A DNA stretch of 30,000 nt from Actinidia chinensis (GCA_009663005.1 CM018891.1:2532965-2562964), one strand, 5' to 3'. Shown: positions 1-10,815, numbered from the stretch's first letter. Notes: generated from the letters alone by a model not told the origin. Made by a program: numbers and translations.

Positions 1-95
1 GTAAGGACTAAGGAGAAATAATATGATTATTGGTAATGACAGCACTAGAGAGAATGGTTGACCGAAATTAACAATAGATGCGGTATTAAAAATGG

Positions 96-126
<31 letters not shown>

Positions 127-938
127 CGCCTTTGATAGAGCTTAATGGCGTAAAAGGATTCATGTAGCCGACTCAATTGATTGTGACAAAGTATTGGTTT
201 GGTTTTCATTTTTTTTGGTTGATATTTAGAATGACTTGTTAGTAATTTCTGAATTGTAGGGAGAGTTTGTCACCATATTGACTCTTGAAAAATAATCATG
301 GTTGATGTAGCTTAGACACTGACATTGGATATGGACATATGGAGATGGCAAGTCATACAATATTAGGACTTGATTCCGGAAAAATATACCACATATGCAT
401 ATAAATATTGGGAAGTGATTTTCGCAATCCACTCGAAGCTTCTCATAGCTCCCTTTCTTTCAGCCTCTCACAAGGGGAGTGTGAGAAGCTAAAAGTGGAG
501 TGTGAAAATCATTTCCCTCTATTTTTATGCGTTTTATAAGAAAACTGTACTTTAATCAATTACCTACATATTTCTGTTTGAAACTTGTGGAATATAGAAG
601 ATAAAGCTCCCTCCCACAAATAGTGGGTTAGATGCGTACTTCTAACACTTGCTTTCTTACTACCTCCTCCATTGCACATTTACTTTTATGTTGGTCATGC
701 TTATGAAATGTTATTCAATGCAGTTACTATCCTAAGATTATTGAACACTATTTGTATTAAAAGATTGATCACATAGTCGTGTTGGAAAGTGTCTAAAAAG
801 TCTTTGTCTGAGCGTCCAAGAAATGTTGATGTCAACAAGGGTCTGGTTCCTCCCTAGAATTGTCCAAGTGTATATTGGTCTTATGAACCTATTGATCCTA
901 AAATCAGTTACAGTGATTAACGCAAAATTAAGAGGTCA
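1..938. other. Probable intron or flank upstream of the EXA1-like exons
   Basis: No exon is convincing here. The first bases read GTAAGG, which would fit a donor site at the window edge, so this may be the intron before the last three exons of the EXA1-like gene; that is only a guess. From about 777 to 938 the frame of the next exon looks coding-like (for example RPRNVDVNKG near 814) but is cut by TAG at 855 and TAA at 918. Confidence 0.4.
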
Positions 939-1916
939 ATGTTTCCTGCAAGCAGGTCGGTCTTTCCTAATCTTGCGAGCCAGGGCAGTTTTGGAACCAA
1001 GAACACCCCTGTGAAAGGGACTTTTGGAGGAGGATCATTGAGCCAACAGAAAACTACAAGTGGCAGACATGCTGAACGAACTCTTTCATCATCACCTGCC
1101 TCTGCCCAGTTGTCCCTCAAAGGGAAAATGGGTTCCATGACTAAGCATTCTGGTAAGCCATTATTGTTGGTGGCTCGTTTAGTTCAATAATTTAATTGAC
1201 CTTTCCATCTTTAATTCTTGCAGAGGCCAGTGACTTCAGAGCTTGGTGTGAGAGTGAGTCTGTCAGGCTTATTGGGACAAAAGGTATAATATTGGTATCT
1301 CCATATGTGCCTCACCTTCCTTTTTTTCCCCCTAAAACCTCAACAAAAATTATTTATAATCCCAAGGAAGACAAAAGAAAGTATTGTCGTTTGGGAAAGC
1401 TTATTGGGAAGTACTGGTCTGGTTTTCTGCTCCATCTCAAATATTGAGAGCCGGTTGAGAAATTCAATTGGTAACTCAACCCAAGAGATGTATATTGATG
1501 GTAATTTTGTTTCCTTTTTTTTCATGCTAGATACAAGCTTCCTTGAATTCTGTTTAAAGCAATCTAGATCGGAGGCTGAGATTCTTCTGACACAGAACCT
1601 TGGCTCGTTTGATCCTGACCATAAGTTCATTGACAAGTTTCTCAACTACAAGGAGCTGTTACCTGCAGATGTCCTTGAGATTGCCTTCCAAAGTCAGAAT
1701 GATCACAACGCCCCCGGATTCGGTGCTGGAGATATGAACTCCGACAATGCAGGTATTTGGGACTCTGACCACGGTAATGTGATGGCTTCTGATGGGTCCA
1801 AAGGGGGAGGGAAGAAGAAGGGGAAGAAAGGGAAGAAGGTGAGTGCATCGGTTCTGGGATTTAACGTCGTTAGCAACCGGATCATGATGGGAGAAATTCA
1901 GGCCGTCGATGATTAG
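939..1916 (+). CDS. GYF-domain EXA1/GIGYF-like protein, C-terminal exons (partial)
   Basis: Three exons of a C-terminus: about 939 (or 956) to 1152, 1224-1283 and 1531-1916, stop TAG at 1914. Introns are GT-AG (gtaagcc at 1153, ttcttgcag before 1224, atgctag before 1531) and phases join cleanly, the codons for E and D being split. Visible landmarks are a Ser-rich stretch (RTLSSSPASAQ), DFRAWCESESVRLIGTK, FLEFCLKQSRSEAE, FIDKFLNYKELLPADVLEIAF, a Lys/Gly-rich tract and the ending VLGFNVVSNRIMMGEIQ. From memory this matches the C-terminus of plant GYF-domain proteins such as Arabidopsis EXA1/MUSE11, 4EHP/eIF4E-associated translational regulators that affect immune-receptor levels and potexvirus accumulation. 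The GYF domain itself must lie before the window. The 5' edge of the first exon is uncertain. The three exons carry no internal stop, but the stops just upstream leave open that this is a fragment. Confidence 0.8.
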
Positions 1917-2029
1917 GAATGTTTTTTGAAGGGAAGAAGGTGAGTCCATTGGTTCTGGATTTAACGTTGTTGGCAACCGGATCATGATGGGATAAATTCA
2001 GAGCGTCGAAGATTAGGAAGGTTTTTGAA
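1830..2029 (+). repeat. Tandem duplication of the EXA1-like 3' end (two ~100-bp copies)
   Basis: Positions 1830-1930 and 1931-2029 are near-identical direct repeats, each beginning GGGAAGAAGGTGAGT and ending near GTTTTTGAA. Copy 1 carries the last coding codons, the stop and the start of the 3' UTR. Copy 2 lies in the 3' UTR and is frameshifted by a lost G (TTCTGGATT against TTCTGGGATT), with GAG changed to TAA in GGATAAATTC. Confidence 0.9.
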
Positions 2030-2551
2030 GGAATTTGTAAATACTTAATTGTCATAAGAACTGTGTAAATGGTTTCTAGTGAGGATATTTTGTTTTCCTC
2101 CATAGAGCAACTGTAGCAGCACTAATTTAAATTGCTCAACCAATTTTGTGAAGTAATACTTAACCATAGAGGCTTTTTGTTATTCTTGTAATAGAACTTG
2201 AGTAGAGTTCAATCTAACTATCAAGTTAACTTGTCTATTGACTTCCTGTGTTGGTGCTCTTGTTTTATTTAAATTCGGCCTCAATACATGCTATATTCTT
2301 AATGCTCCCTCTTTAGCAATTCGTATGTAAGGGCCAATTCCACCATATGACTTAATTCTCTTAGCCTATGTTTCAATCAAAGATTTGGTGCGGGGAAAAG
2401 AAATAGAAATGAAAAGGGGAAAATGAAATAAAAATGAAAAAAGTAGATGATTCAATGGTTGGATCGTTTAATTTTTTTTATTTTTATTTTCTTTTATCTT
2501 ACCAAACTTTTGATCTAAACACAACCTTAAGCCATCAGGTTAAACTAAATA
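2030..2551. other. 3' flank, no gene seen
   Basis: AT-rich DNA after the EXA1-like gene. Poly-purine runs occur near 2390-2440 and a T-rich stretch near 2470-2500. No coding homology recognised. Confidence 0.5.
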
Positions 2552-2839
2552 TGGCAAGCTTCACTTTATCCGCTTGTAGTTTACCATGTGCAGTTTATCT
2601 CTTTGACATTTGGAAATAAGCATATAAGGTCTAGATATTTTCTCTCTCCGTATCTCATCAATAAAAATGACAAAAATGTTCTGGTTTTTGTATTTTGTGT
2701 ACTGAGGTTATAAATAAGCGTATTTCAAGTCTTTTATTTATGCTGTTAAACATGCATATAGTATATGCTTATTTCCAAATGTCAAGAGGGTAAATTGCAC
2801 ATGGAGCAAAACTATATGGAAGTAAAGTGAATTTTGCCT
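2552..2839. mobile_element. Long inverted-repeat foldback element (MITE-like)
   Basis: Two arms of about 76 bases (about 2552-2627 and 2762-2839) are inverted copies of each other. The near-perfect core includes TTGACATTTGGAAATAAGC, about 2604-2622 in the left arm, with its reverse complement near 2766-2784. Farther out both arms share CCATGTGCA and CACTTTA blocks. The spacer is about 134 bases and AT-rich. No open frame and no clear target-site duplication were found, so the superfamily is unknown. Confidence 0.7.
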
Positions 2840-3962
2840 CCAATGTAATAATTTATTAATTTTAATTATTTAATTATTTAACTTGACAATTAGACCACAC
2901 ACCACAAGATTGCCAATAAAGTATACATACTGCCACTTTAGGATTATAACAACATGGTTCTTTTCCTTGAAGAACAGTAAGTGTATTTTCTGTAACTTTC
3001 TTCTCATAACACAAATAAACTATATATGTCCCTGCCATTTGCATTCTGCTTTGAGGCAGGAAATGAGGTAACCTTAGACTTATTCGTGGCAAATATGTGC
3101 ATTTATTTGCTGTATTGTTCCTTTTATTGGTTAGTAGACACCACCTTCTTGTCTTCCTCACTCTGCTTTGAAATATTTCTTTCTCCTCTGGTGCTCTGCA
3201 AAAGTAAAGCCCACAAAACTCATTCATACATTTAGTGAGTCATTCGCAGTTTCTCAGTCTGAATCACAAAATTCATTAAAACATGTACACATTATTCGTT
3301 GGCATTTCAGAGCCAATCATAATCAAGCAGTCGTGCTTAGTGAGCAAAGAATAATTGTTAGAAAAATAAAAAAAAAGATTTACTATTTCAAATTTCATCA
3401 ACAAGATTTTTATTGTCGCTTCGTTGACCAAATATAAAGAACATAACTTGATTATCCGCATTTTTTTTTTGCTATTAAACTATACAGTAAACGAAAAGTA
3501 GGGGAGTAAAGAGGAAGATAACGTTAATCTTATCACCCAGTACTTTATTTCACTGCATGCACATAAAATATATTAATCTTGATTATATATTCACATATTT
3601 TTTTCTAAATACAAAAACAATTGCAATATCTGAGTAGACAGTGATATAAAACAATAATAAAAATCCGATAATATCATTGCATCGACGTTATAGACAATGC
3701 TAATATGTGTAATGTGACTCCCTATAAACCTACAAAGGAACCCTCCCATTCTTCTCATGGGGTTGTTTTCAACAATACTTGTTGAAATTTAAAGTTCCAA
3801 CCACCACTCCACACGTGTGTACCACCTTGCAAGTATGGTTTTGGCAGATTATAGAACTAATAAAATCTGAATCTCAACTTTACAAACAAAACACTAGCAA
3901 TTTCAAAGGAATTAAAATTGATGTTACAAGCACAATCTATCAAACCAATCATTTCAGAATTA

Positions 3963-3965
<3 letters not shown>
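2840..3965. other. AT-rich intergenic DNA
   Basis: Open frames of 60-117 codons on both strands look like chance; none has recognisable protein character. No RNA gene seen. Confidence 0.5.

Positions 3966-3993
<28 letters not shown>
3966..3993. repeat. (AT)n microsatellite
   Basis: Uninterrupted alternating A/T of 28 bases. Confidence 0.95.
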
Positions 3994-3996
3994 CTT

Positions 3997-4342
3997 GGGA
4001 AATACTAATGAGTACAACTCAACTGCCCCCTAATGCACACGATAGAGGTTTGTCATTTGGATTGGCTTTGGTGATCATATATATATATATATTGAAAAAT
4101 GTTATGGGTACACCCAACTTGCACCCCAAATGCACACCTGATGAGGTGTTGCATTTGGATTGGCTGGATGTGGAAAAATGTTATGGGTACACCCCACTTG
4201 CACCCCAAATGCACACCTGATGGGTGTTGCATTTTGATTGGGCTGGATGTGGGGGTTTCACTCAGTCATTTCATTGCCGCACACACCCAGCCATCCACTG
4301 CAACACCTCATCAGGGGTGCAAGTGGATGTAGCCATAGCCTT
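3997..4342. mobile_element. Composite MITE-like element: tandem ~79-bp units plus an inverted end
   Basis: Unit copies at 4094-4172 and 4173-4251 are about 90% identical, each with ATGTTATGGGTACACCC, CTTGCACCCCAAATGCACAC, then GATTGG and GGCTGGATGTG. A third, worn copy lies at about 3997-4073. The end near 4287-4342 is the same motif inverted (GCAACACCTCATCAGGGGTG, then GTGGATGTAGCCATAGCC), so the outer ends make a terminal inverted repeat of about 30 bases. An (AT)n run at 4077-4092 separates copies one and two. Chance open frames here only reflect the repeat. Confidence 0.75.
4077..4092. repeat. (AT)n microsatellite
   Basis: Sixteen bases of alternating A/T inside the composite repeat. Confidence 0.9.
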
Positions 4343-4550
4343 ACCCATATAATATTATCATTCTCAAACTAAGACTTCATTTGGTTTGGCCAGCTTTTCG
4401 GACATTTTGAATTTTTTTACACCTTGATTTCAGTATTTTTAGATCGTTGGTAGCTTGTCTAGTTTTTTGTTAAATCTTTACTTTCCTGGTTTTTTTGACT
4501 CTAGAAAAACGGAAATTTTAAAAAAAAACTATTTATAAATAGTTAACTAA
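4343..4550. other. AT-rich spacer between two repeat elements
   Basis: No gene or further repeat structure recognised. Confidence 0.4.
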
Positions 4551-5154
4551 GAGTATCCACGTCAAATTTGACAAAATTTGACAAAATTTGATTATAATTT
4601 GATTCAAAAACTACCATTTCTGTTTTAGTTAGTCACTTTTTTAATACTAACTCCATCAACCTCTCTATTCTAATTTTATTCAATTAGAATTTTATTTTTT
4701 TACTATTTATTCATTCTATTCTGAATTTTTTTTTTCAACCTTTATATTTTTAAAATGATCACACTATGTCAACAATGATATTTTTTAAAAGATATATTTT
4801 AAAAATAATCATATTTTAAATGGTCATATTATTCAAATGTGATATTTTTTAAAAGTATATTTTTAAAATGGTCATATTTTTTTCAACTAAAATATTTTTA
4901 ATTGAAAAGTATATGAATAAAATTATCAAATTTAAGAAGTTAATGGATACGATTCAAAGTGGAATGATCTAAAGAAATATTATAAAATTGCAAAATAGAA
5001 TTTATACTTTAAATAGCTTGTGAGTCATGACTAGTTACGATAGCAAATTTATTTGTTTAGTCTATTTTGTACAATCTGATGTAAATTATTTTTTGGGTTT
5101 TTTATTGGCTAAATTGACCAAAAGTAACTTTTAGACAACTTGACACTGATGCTC
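4551..5154. mobile_element. MITE-like element with GAGTATC/GAGCATC ends and TAA target duplication
   Basis: The left end reads GAGTATCCACGTCAAATTTG. The reverse complement of the right end reads GAGCATCAGTGTCAAGTTG. The trinucleotide TAA flanks both sides (4548-4550 and 5155-5157). The interior is about 600 bases, very AT-rich and without coding capacity. TNA duplications are typical of PIF/Harbinger (Tourist-like) elements. The ends resemble the elements at 8606-9003 and 25173-25491. Confidence 0.65.
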
Positions 5155-5585
5155 TAAACACAAGTATTTGGCCTTATTTTTTTCTTTAATAGATTTTTAG
5201 TCTTTCGCTTCAGTTTTGTCTCTACTTATTTTTTTCCCATTATATGCGCGCACATATTTTTTTACAATTCTTCCAGTCACAAAAAACCAGAAAAGTATAA
5301 CAAAAAGGGGCAAGTCTATAATCAGCAGCTTTTACCGCAAGGCACCAAAACGACGTGAATTTAGTGCAAAAAAACTAAAAAGACGTTATTTAACTAAAAG
5401 CCACATTTGTTTAAAAAATCAAAATAACGTCACTTTCATGTGTTGCGGTAACAAATGCGGTAAAATCCGCGGTGACAGTAGACTTGCCCAAACAATAACT
5501 ACGGCAAAAAACACCAAAATCGAGGCAAAAAATTAACAAACAAAACGCCCACAAAAGATAAGTAAAACAAATCGTGAAGACTAAC
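5155..5585. other. 3' side of the DUF1195 gene, no exon identified
   Basis: Intron or downstream DNA of the minus-strand DUF1195 gene. A short last exon could be hidden here but I could not place one. The 106-codon plus-strand frame at 5216-5536 is Lys/Arg-rich low-complexity translation and is not supported. Confidence 0.4.
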
Positions 5586-6072
5586 CTTTGATTGAGCAGT
5601 GGGAGATTGGACACTGATGGTTCTCAAGCTCATGCCGGCAATCTCCGAAACAGCGGCGTTTCGAACGCCGGGAATATCACTGGTCAAGTCCTCATAGGCG
5701 GCCTCAAAAGCCTCCGTCCAAAAGCTCGGCAACCGAATTTTGTTACTGTGCGTGTACGCATTCCACATCTGCCTAACGAACTTCTCTCTCTCCTCCAAGT
5801 CCTACATTTCAAACCATTTTCAGCCCCAATTCTTTGTTAGGGCTCTGGTATTTGTGGTTGTGATTTTTTCATATTGTTGATTGTTCAAATGGATGCAATT
5901 CTCAATAATTGTAAACTAGTTTTAGACTCCATTAAAATTTATATCCTAGAGATGAGAATCAATTTGCAGACTCAAATTCCTGAATCGCTGTTTGGATCAA
6001 ATCAAAGTCGGACTACAGAGGATTTACTCTCTATTCCGGAGATAGATCAAAGTTGTATGCATCTATATCTAT

Positions 6073-6103
<31 letters not shown>

Positions 6104-6353
6104 GAGAGAGAGGGGGTCGAACCAGGATGTCGAGATCGTGGAGAATGGGGGAGTGGAAGCGGTCGGAGAGGTTTCCGGCGGACCACTTGAGAGTGACGGT
6201 GCCGGTGAACATGGACCAGAAAGCGAGTAACAGAATCGCCGCCAAGGCCCACAACTTGTACCGACCTTTCCCCAATATCAAACCACCACCGTTTGAGCCC
6301 TCTTTCTTCCAATTGCTGGTGGTTATTGTTTTTTTCTGAGATTCACCGTCCAT
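5586..6353 (-). CDS. DUF1195 single-pass membrane protein (two exons seen, 3' end open)
   Basis: Exon 1 is 6353-6123 and exon 2 is 5801-5586, both read on the minus strand. The intron is GT-AG (donor after the Leu codon at 6123, acceptor tgtag at 5804-5802), phase 0. The start ATG at 6353 is preceded by GGCAAA. The protein opens with a short polar Lys/Ser-rich tail and Gly-rich linker. A hydrophobic segment (LWALAAILLLAFWSMF, residues about 34-49) follows, then a soluble part with DILDLEEREKFVRQMW, RLPSFWTEAFEAAYEDL and AAVSEIAGMS. I recall this pattern as the plant DUF1195 family, function unknown; one membrane pass with a short N-terminal tail is inferred. Exon 2 ends with AAG and a GTTAGT donor, so at least one more exon should exist downstream, not found. 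No frameshift or stop interrupts these exons, unlike most neighbours. Confidence 0.75.
6061..6116. repeat. (ATCT)n microsatellite followed by (GA)n, in the DUF1195 intron
   Basis: About seven perfect ATCT units at 6074-6103 run into GAGAGAGAG. The array starts within about 10-20 bases of the intron donor of the minus-strand gene. Confidence 0.9.
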
Positions 6354-6359
6354 TTTGCC

Positions 6360-8146
6360 ATACTTCCTCTGCGAGTTTGATGATCAACTCTCCAGTTCGA
6401 CAGGATGGGTGGGGTGGCGGGTTGGGGGTGGGGAGAGATAAGAAGAGAGAGAGATTGGCTCTAGTGCTCTTCTGGGTTTGGCTAGTTTCCTCGTAGTGGA
6501 AACTGCACTTTGCCTCCTCAAAATATTGAGAGATTCTCATTTTGTCCCTATAACTAATAATCTTTATCACTTTAAACTCTTACTTATATAAATCATTGCA
6601 ATCAATTCCGAAATCAAACATCCATTAACATAGTGGATGAAAATTAGCACTTTATCCCTAATGTTAGAAAGCATTTTCAATATGCACCCTGTGTATGAAA
6701 TGTTTGGAAACCGCGTTATAGTAATAGCCAATTGGGGAAAAAAAACATTACAACAGTTTTATACGTCATCGTTGGCACGTGGTGCTATAATTCAATTATA
6801 AAATTTTATGTAGACATAATAAACCCTAAATATAATAGCTATTGACTTTTTAAAAGTAATAGTTATATTTACGTATTAAGATTCACTCATTCTATTTATA
6901 GATATTGTATACATATTAATGATAGAACTTTGCATTGAAGATTTACTCAACCCAATTGGAGTGTTTTGTTTGTTTAGGGGTCTATTATTGCCTATTAAGA
7001 CATGCTTACATCTGGCACAAAATATCTTAGAAAGAAGGGGTCTTTCTCTTTCACACTCTTTAGTCAATGAAAACCCCATTCAAACACTCATGCCCCATTA
7101 ATTAATTCATAAAATATCATATTGAAATGTACATTCATATGTTACGAGATCAATATTGAACTATTTTTTTAGGCAGATCTTTTTGAATATCATTCTAGAA
7201 TGTTACTAAAAGTATTTATTTGGATCGGCGTAGATTTTAAATAAAGAAATTTTATATTATTTTTTAATAAAAATAACTTAAATTATGTATATAGATTTTG
7301 ACATTAAATTTGTGAATTTTATTATGATGAATATTGAAATGACTAATTTAATAAGAGTGATTTTAAATTTTTCATGTTAATAAATAAGTTTTAAGGATTG
7401 CAGAGGTTTTTATCAAATTTGAGCACTTCAAATCAAATTCACCGGATCTAAACACTTTAAAACTTATTTATTAAATTCATGCATTTTTTTAAGTCGCGGG
7501 ATTACATCATGATTTCAAGATTAAAAACACAATTTTAGAGCATATTTACTTAGATTTACCAATGAAGTCGTATTCATAAAAAATCGCATTTTAATACTAT
7601 TACTTAAAAAAAAAGTGAATTATTCATTTAAATTTTACTCATTGCATCTCCACTAGTTACTTTTTCTCATTGTATCTCCACTAGTTACTAAATGAGGAGA
7701 GTTTTTCTAAAGTTTTTCATTTAAATTTTATCGTAAAGTTTGCTTGATATAGTCCATTTTAAACTTATATCGATTATCTGAATTATTCATCTTGCAGAGC
7801 ATGCTGAAAAGATCATCTATTTTAAAAAAAAATAGATTAATTAGATATTGGTAGGCACACGATCGAATTATGTGTTTAAAGAAATGGAATGAAAAATAGA
7901 ATGAAATTAGAATGAAATGATGTCAGAACAGTCATTCTCAACTGTAAATAATTGAATAGAATGAGAATGGAATGAACATTTTTTTATTACCTTAGGTGGT
8001 CATTCAAGAATGATCATTCTATTACTATTATAAATCGAACACTAAAATGATTATTTCAATAAAATGATAATTCAATTTCATCCAACCAAAATAGCTTAGG
8101 GAGTGCGACGTTTTATCTATGTATGTCCTTTGGATATTTTTTAGTA
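6360..8146. other. Promoter side of the DUF1195 gene and AT-rich intergenic DNA
   Basis: 6360-6500 probably contains the leader and proximal promoter of the minus-strand DUF1195 gene; a pyrimidine-rich strand is visible near 6420-6460. Beyond that the DNA is AT-rich. Around 7871-8042 GAATG-type repeats in both orientations and ends resembling GTGTT suggest a worn MITE, with no clean target duplication. No gene recognised. Confidence 0.4.
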
Positions 8147-8165
8147 ATTGGGCCAAAGGCCCAAT
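8147..8165. promoter_or_regulatory. Perfect palindrome of two site II (TCP-type) boxes
   Basis: ATTGGGCC, AAA, GGCCCAAT is an exact 8+3+8 inverted repeat. TGGGCC/GGCCCA matches the plant site II element TGGGCY that TCP factors bind. A further AGCCCA box lies near 8186. Function here is inferred only. Confidence 0.45.
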
Positions 8166-8219
8166 CCTTTAAGACTTAAATTCCAGCCCAGATGGAGTCT
8201 TCGTTCAACTGGACTTTGG

Positions 8220-8605
8220 ATGATTCTATTCCCACCCCCTCTTTTTCATAGTACCCGTCTTCTCCATTTTTCTTTTTTTCATATACGAAGTACTATTCTA
8301 ATCTCTTCATACCCACGCAACCTGTTACCTACCCCTACCCCCAGCCACCACCGCCCTCGCCGGCGCTCCCCACCACTCCACCATCGTCGCAGGCCGACCT
8401 CACCATGTCCCCGTCATGGCAGCCGTCCCAACCTCTACCTTCGCCACCGCCAGCCCCCTCTCTCTCCTTGTGCTGTTGGGCGATGGAGGCAGCGGGGCTG
8501 GGTATGGCAGTGAAGGGCTGGCCGGAGAAGATGTCAATTCTTTGGGGAAAAATTGGGATGTTCTGAAAATAAAAAGAGAGACCCCAACATTTTTTAGGAT
8601 TGTTA
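8220..8605. other. Isolated C-rich/GC-rich island, no confirmed gene
   Basis: A pyrimidine-rich stretch leads into a GC-rich block (about 8335-8530) that stands out from the AT-rich flanks. Open frames on both strands (for example 8148-8513 and 8416-8628) encode Pro/Arg/His-rich or Gly/Ser-rich low-complexity sequence with no family I recognise. It could be a worn exon, a CpG-rich promoter or part of a retroelement. Confidence 0.35.
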
Positions 8606-9003
8606 AAAGCAATACTCCCTACTTATAACCCACATTTTAATAAAATAGGAGTTTCCTTAAGATTAGGGGTTCTATTTTTATTACTTCCTTCAACGATATT
8701 CCTTATTTTTACTTTAAATTATTTAAATAAACCTTTTATATTCATTTTCAATTTTATTTATTTTTTTATTTGAAGTGTGATGTGACTATGTGAAAGGAGA
8801 CAAAGATGAGAGAGAAGAAAGAAATTAATAATTTAATTTTACGAGGGAAATAGGACTCAATCCGTGTAGAGTTACCGTAGTAACCCCTAAAATTAGGGGA
8901 TGTAATAGGGGATGTAATAGGGAGGCTATTAGAGACGGATTTTGGGTGTTTTAACCCCTAAACCAGAGTAAAAATAGAGATGGGGTACCTGTTGGAGATG
9001 CTC
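8606..9003. mobile_element. MITE-like element, GAGCATCTCC-type end, TTA target duplication
   Basis: The right end, read inward, is GAGCATCTCCAACAGGTACC, a very common plant MITE terminus. The left end (AAAGCAATACTCCCTAC) is a worn counterpart. TTA occurs on both sides (8603-8605 and 9004-9006). Inside are short repeats such as AGGGGATGTAAT twice near 8900. No coding capacity. Confidence 0.5.
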
Positions 9004-9006
9004 TTA

Positions 9007-9457
9007 TATGTTGTTAGATGATTAATCATTTAACTCATTTAATGAACTTAAAAACTTAAACAGTTAGATGGATTAACAATTTTATTATTTATATTCTCAA
9101 TTGATGCATCCCCTCACGCATAGCCACTCTCTCCCACACGTTGGCCAAATACATGCAAGTATTTTAACTAGCACAGTTAGGTTCGAGCACAATCCAATTC
9201 TGGTATCACTCGTTATTTCTAAGCAATTATGTTATTTATATTCTCTAATATATATTATCCTTAAATATCTCATCTGAACAATTATGTGCATGGTGAGTCC
9301 ATTACTTTTGGAAAATGATTTAAGAAAGTATTGGAAGAACATTTCTCTATTAAATTTCTTAAGAATGTGATTCAACGAAAAAAAGAATAAATTCAATTTC
9401 TTGACCTATATATACAACAAAAGCCTTTGTATGGTATTTCCAAAAAAACAAATCCTA
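9007..9457. other. Intergenic DNA downstream of the DUF620 gene
   Basis: AT-rich; contains the 3' flank of the minus-strand DUF620 gene. Nothing else recognised. Confidence 0.4.
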
Positions 9458-10546
9458 CTAGCTGATGGCCTGCTCTTCACTTTCTTGTTCCCTCTTGACA
9501 TCAGCAGGAGGCAGAAAGCAATCCATGGACAACCCACAAATATTGAAATCAATTTCTTCAATCCTCCATGTCTCCTCTATCTTCGCCCTGTGATTCAATG
9601 ACCTGCCATATCTGTATATCGATGCTGTCGTCTTTCCACTATGTGCTATATTAATACCTATCAGGGATTTAAACACAAAATACAATTAAAATTAGTGTCA
9701 GAATGACTTGGTTGCGACAATATTGAAATTATAGATCACAATTTGATAAACAAACGACCACGTCAGTCTCTAACTCTAACAAAAAGAAACTAGCAATAAA
9801 ACAACACAAATCTACAAGGAAACTAAATCGTAAAAAAATAGTTTGTGATATGATGACAGAACGACAAGTAATTATAGATGGAGTGACGAATTTGCCACAG
9901 ATAATTTCAATAGTAATGTTATGATGACTGCATTGTGCATTCTATTTGGGCAACATTCAATGTGCCACCACATGTTGCGCGCTAAATAACGTAATGTTTC
10001 CCACCTATCACGTTGGACCATGTGCGCTAGCACGTCAGATGGTGCACAAGTGTGATCGCTTTAATGCTATTATAATTTCAAATTTTGAAACTTTAAGTTC
10101 CAACAATTTTACCTTCTATGTATCTATAATCCTCAAGCAGTGAAGCCATGCGGGTCTCCCAGAGCACGCTCTCGTCGCCCTTGGAAGCCTTCATCCTCAC
10201 CAGCTTCAAGTCCTCGAATTGGATCAGGAGCCCGGTTCGTTGGCTGAAGTAACCCCAGACCGTGTGGTGGACGATTTCGGTGTTGGGTGTACTCTGTGCC
10301 TTGACGACCTTCTCTCCTATGCACAGTGCGTTTGAGAACAGGTTGGCCGTCGACCTTGGGTCCAGGCCCTATTCACAGATAATACTAATGCATGTTAGAA
10401 TGAATGAAGTGTGTGGATATGATACCCCGCACGCAAATAGAAAGCGCATTAAAAAGCACGCCTAGAATTACATGGTTCGGCACAAATTTGTTGACTACAT
10501 CTACGGACAAAAGATTATAAAACATTTCATTCTCTCCACGTGTCAA

Positions 10547-10569
10547 ATATATATATATATATATATATT
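10547..10569. repeat. (AT)n microsatellite in DUF620 intron 2
   Basis: Alternating A/T run of about 23 bases. Confidence 0.9.
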
Positions 10570-10815
10570 TGAAAGCTAACAACAAACTGTTAGTTAATTT
10601 CCATGCAATTAACTTACCCCAATATTGTGGTTAAGCATTCCAAATAATTATGTAATGAATGCCTTGGTGGTTTCAACTTCCAAATCCCCATGTTCCAACT
10701 CGAATATTGTATAAGTTGGATTTTGGGTCAGACGGTCTACGCTAGCTAGCATAACTCGTAACCCATATAGATCGTCTGGCATAACTCATGACCCATATTA
10801 TTATGGATATGATCA

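Noticed and set aside
2874..3227. 117-codon minus-strand frame
   Set aside because: Composition is like translated AT-rich intergenic DNA, it overlaps several frames on the other strand, and no family motif is visible.
3966..4342. Regularly spaced repeats considered as a CRISPR-like array
   Set aside because: Units are head-to-tail without unique spacers, in a plant genome, with MITE-like inverted ends.
5216..5536. 106-codon plus-strand frame rich in Lys and Arg
   Set aside because: Lies antisense to the 3' side of the DUF1195 gene with low-complexity composition and no recognisable domain.
7871..8042. Possible further MITE with GAATG repeats and GTGTT ends
   Set aside because: Ends match poorly and the flanking trinucleotides (TAT and TAA) differ, so it is mentioned only in the intergenic entry.
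8148..8513. 121-codon Pro/Arg/His-rich frame
   Set aside because: Low-complexity translation of a C-rich island; competing frames on both strands are equally open, so coding is not shown.
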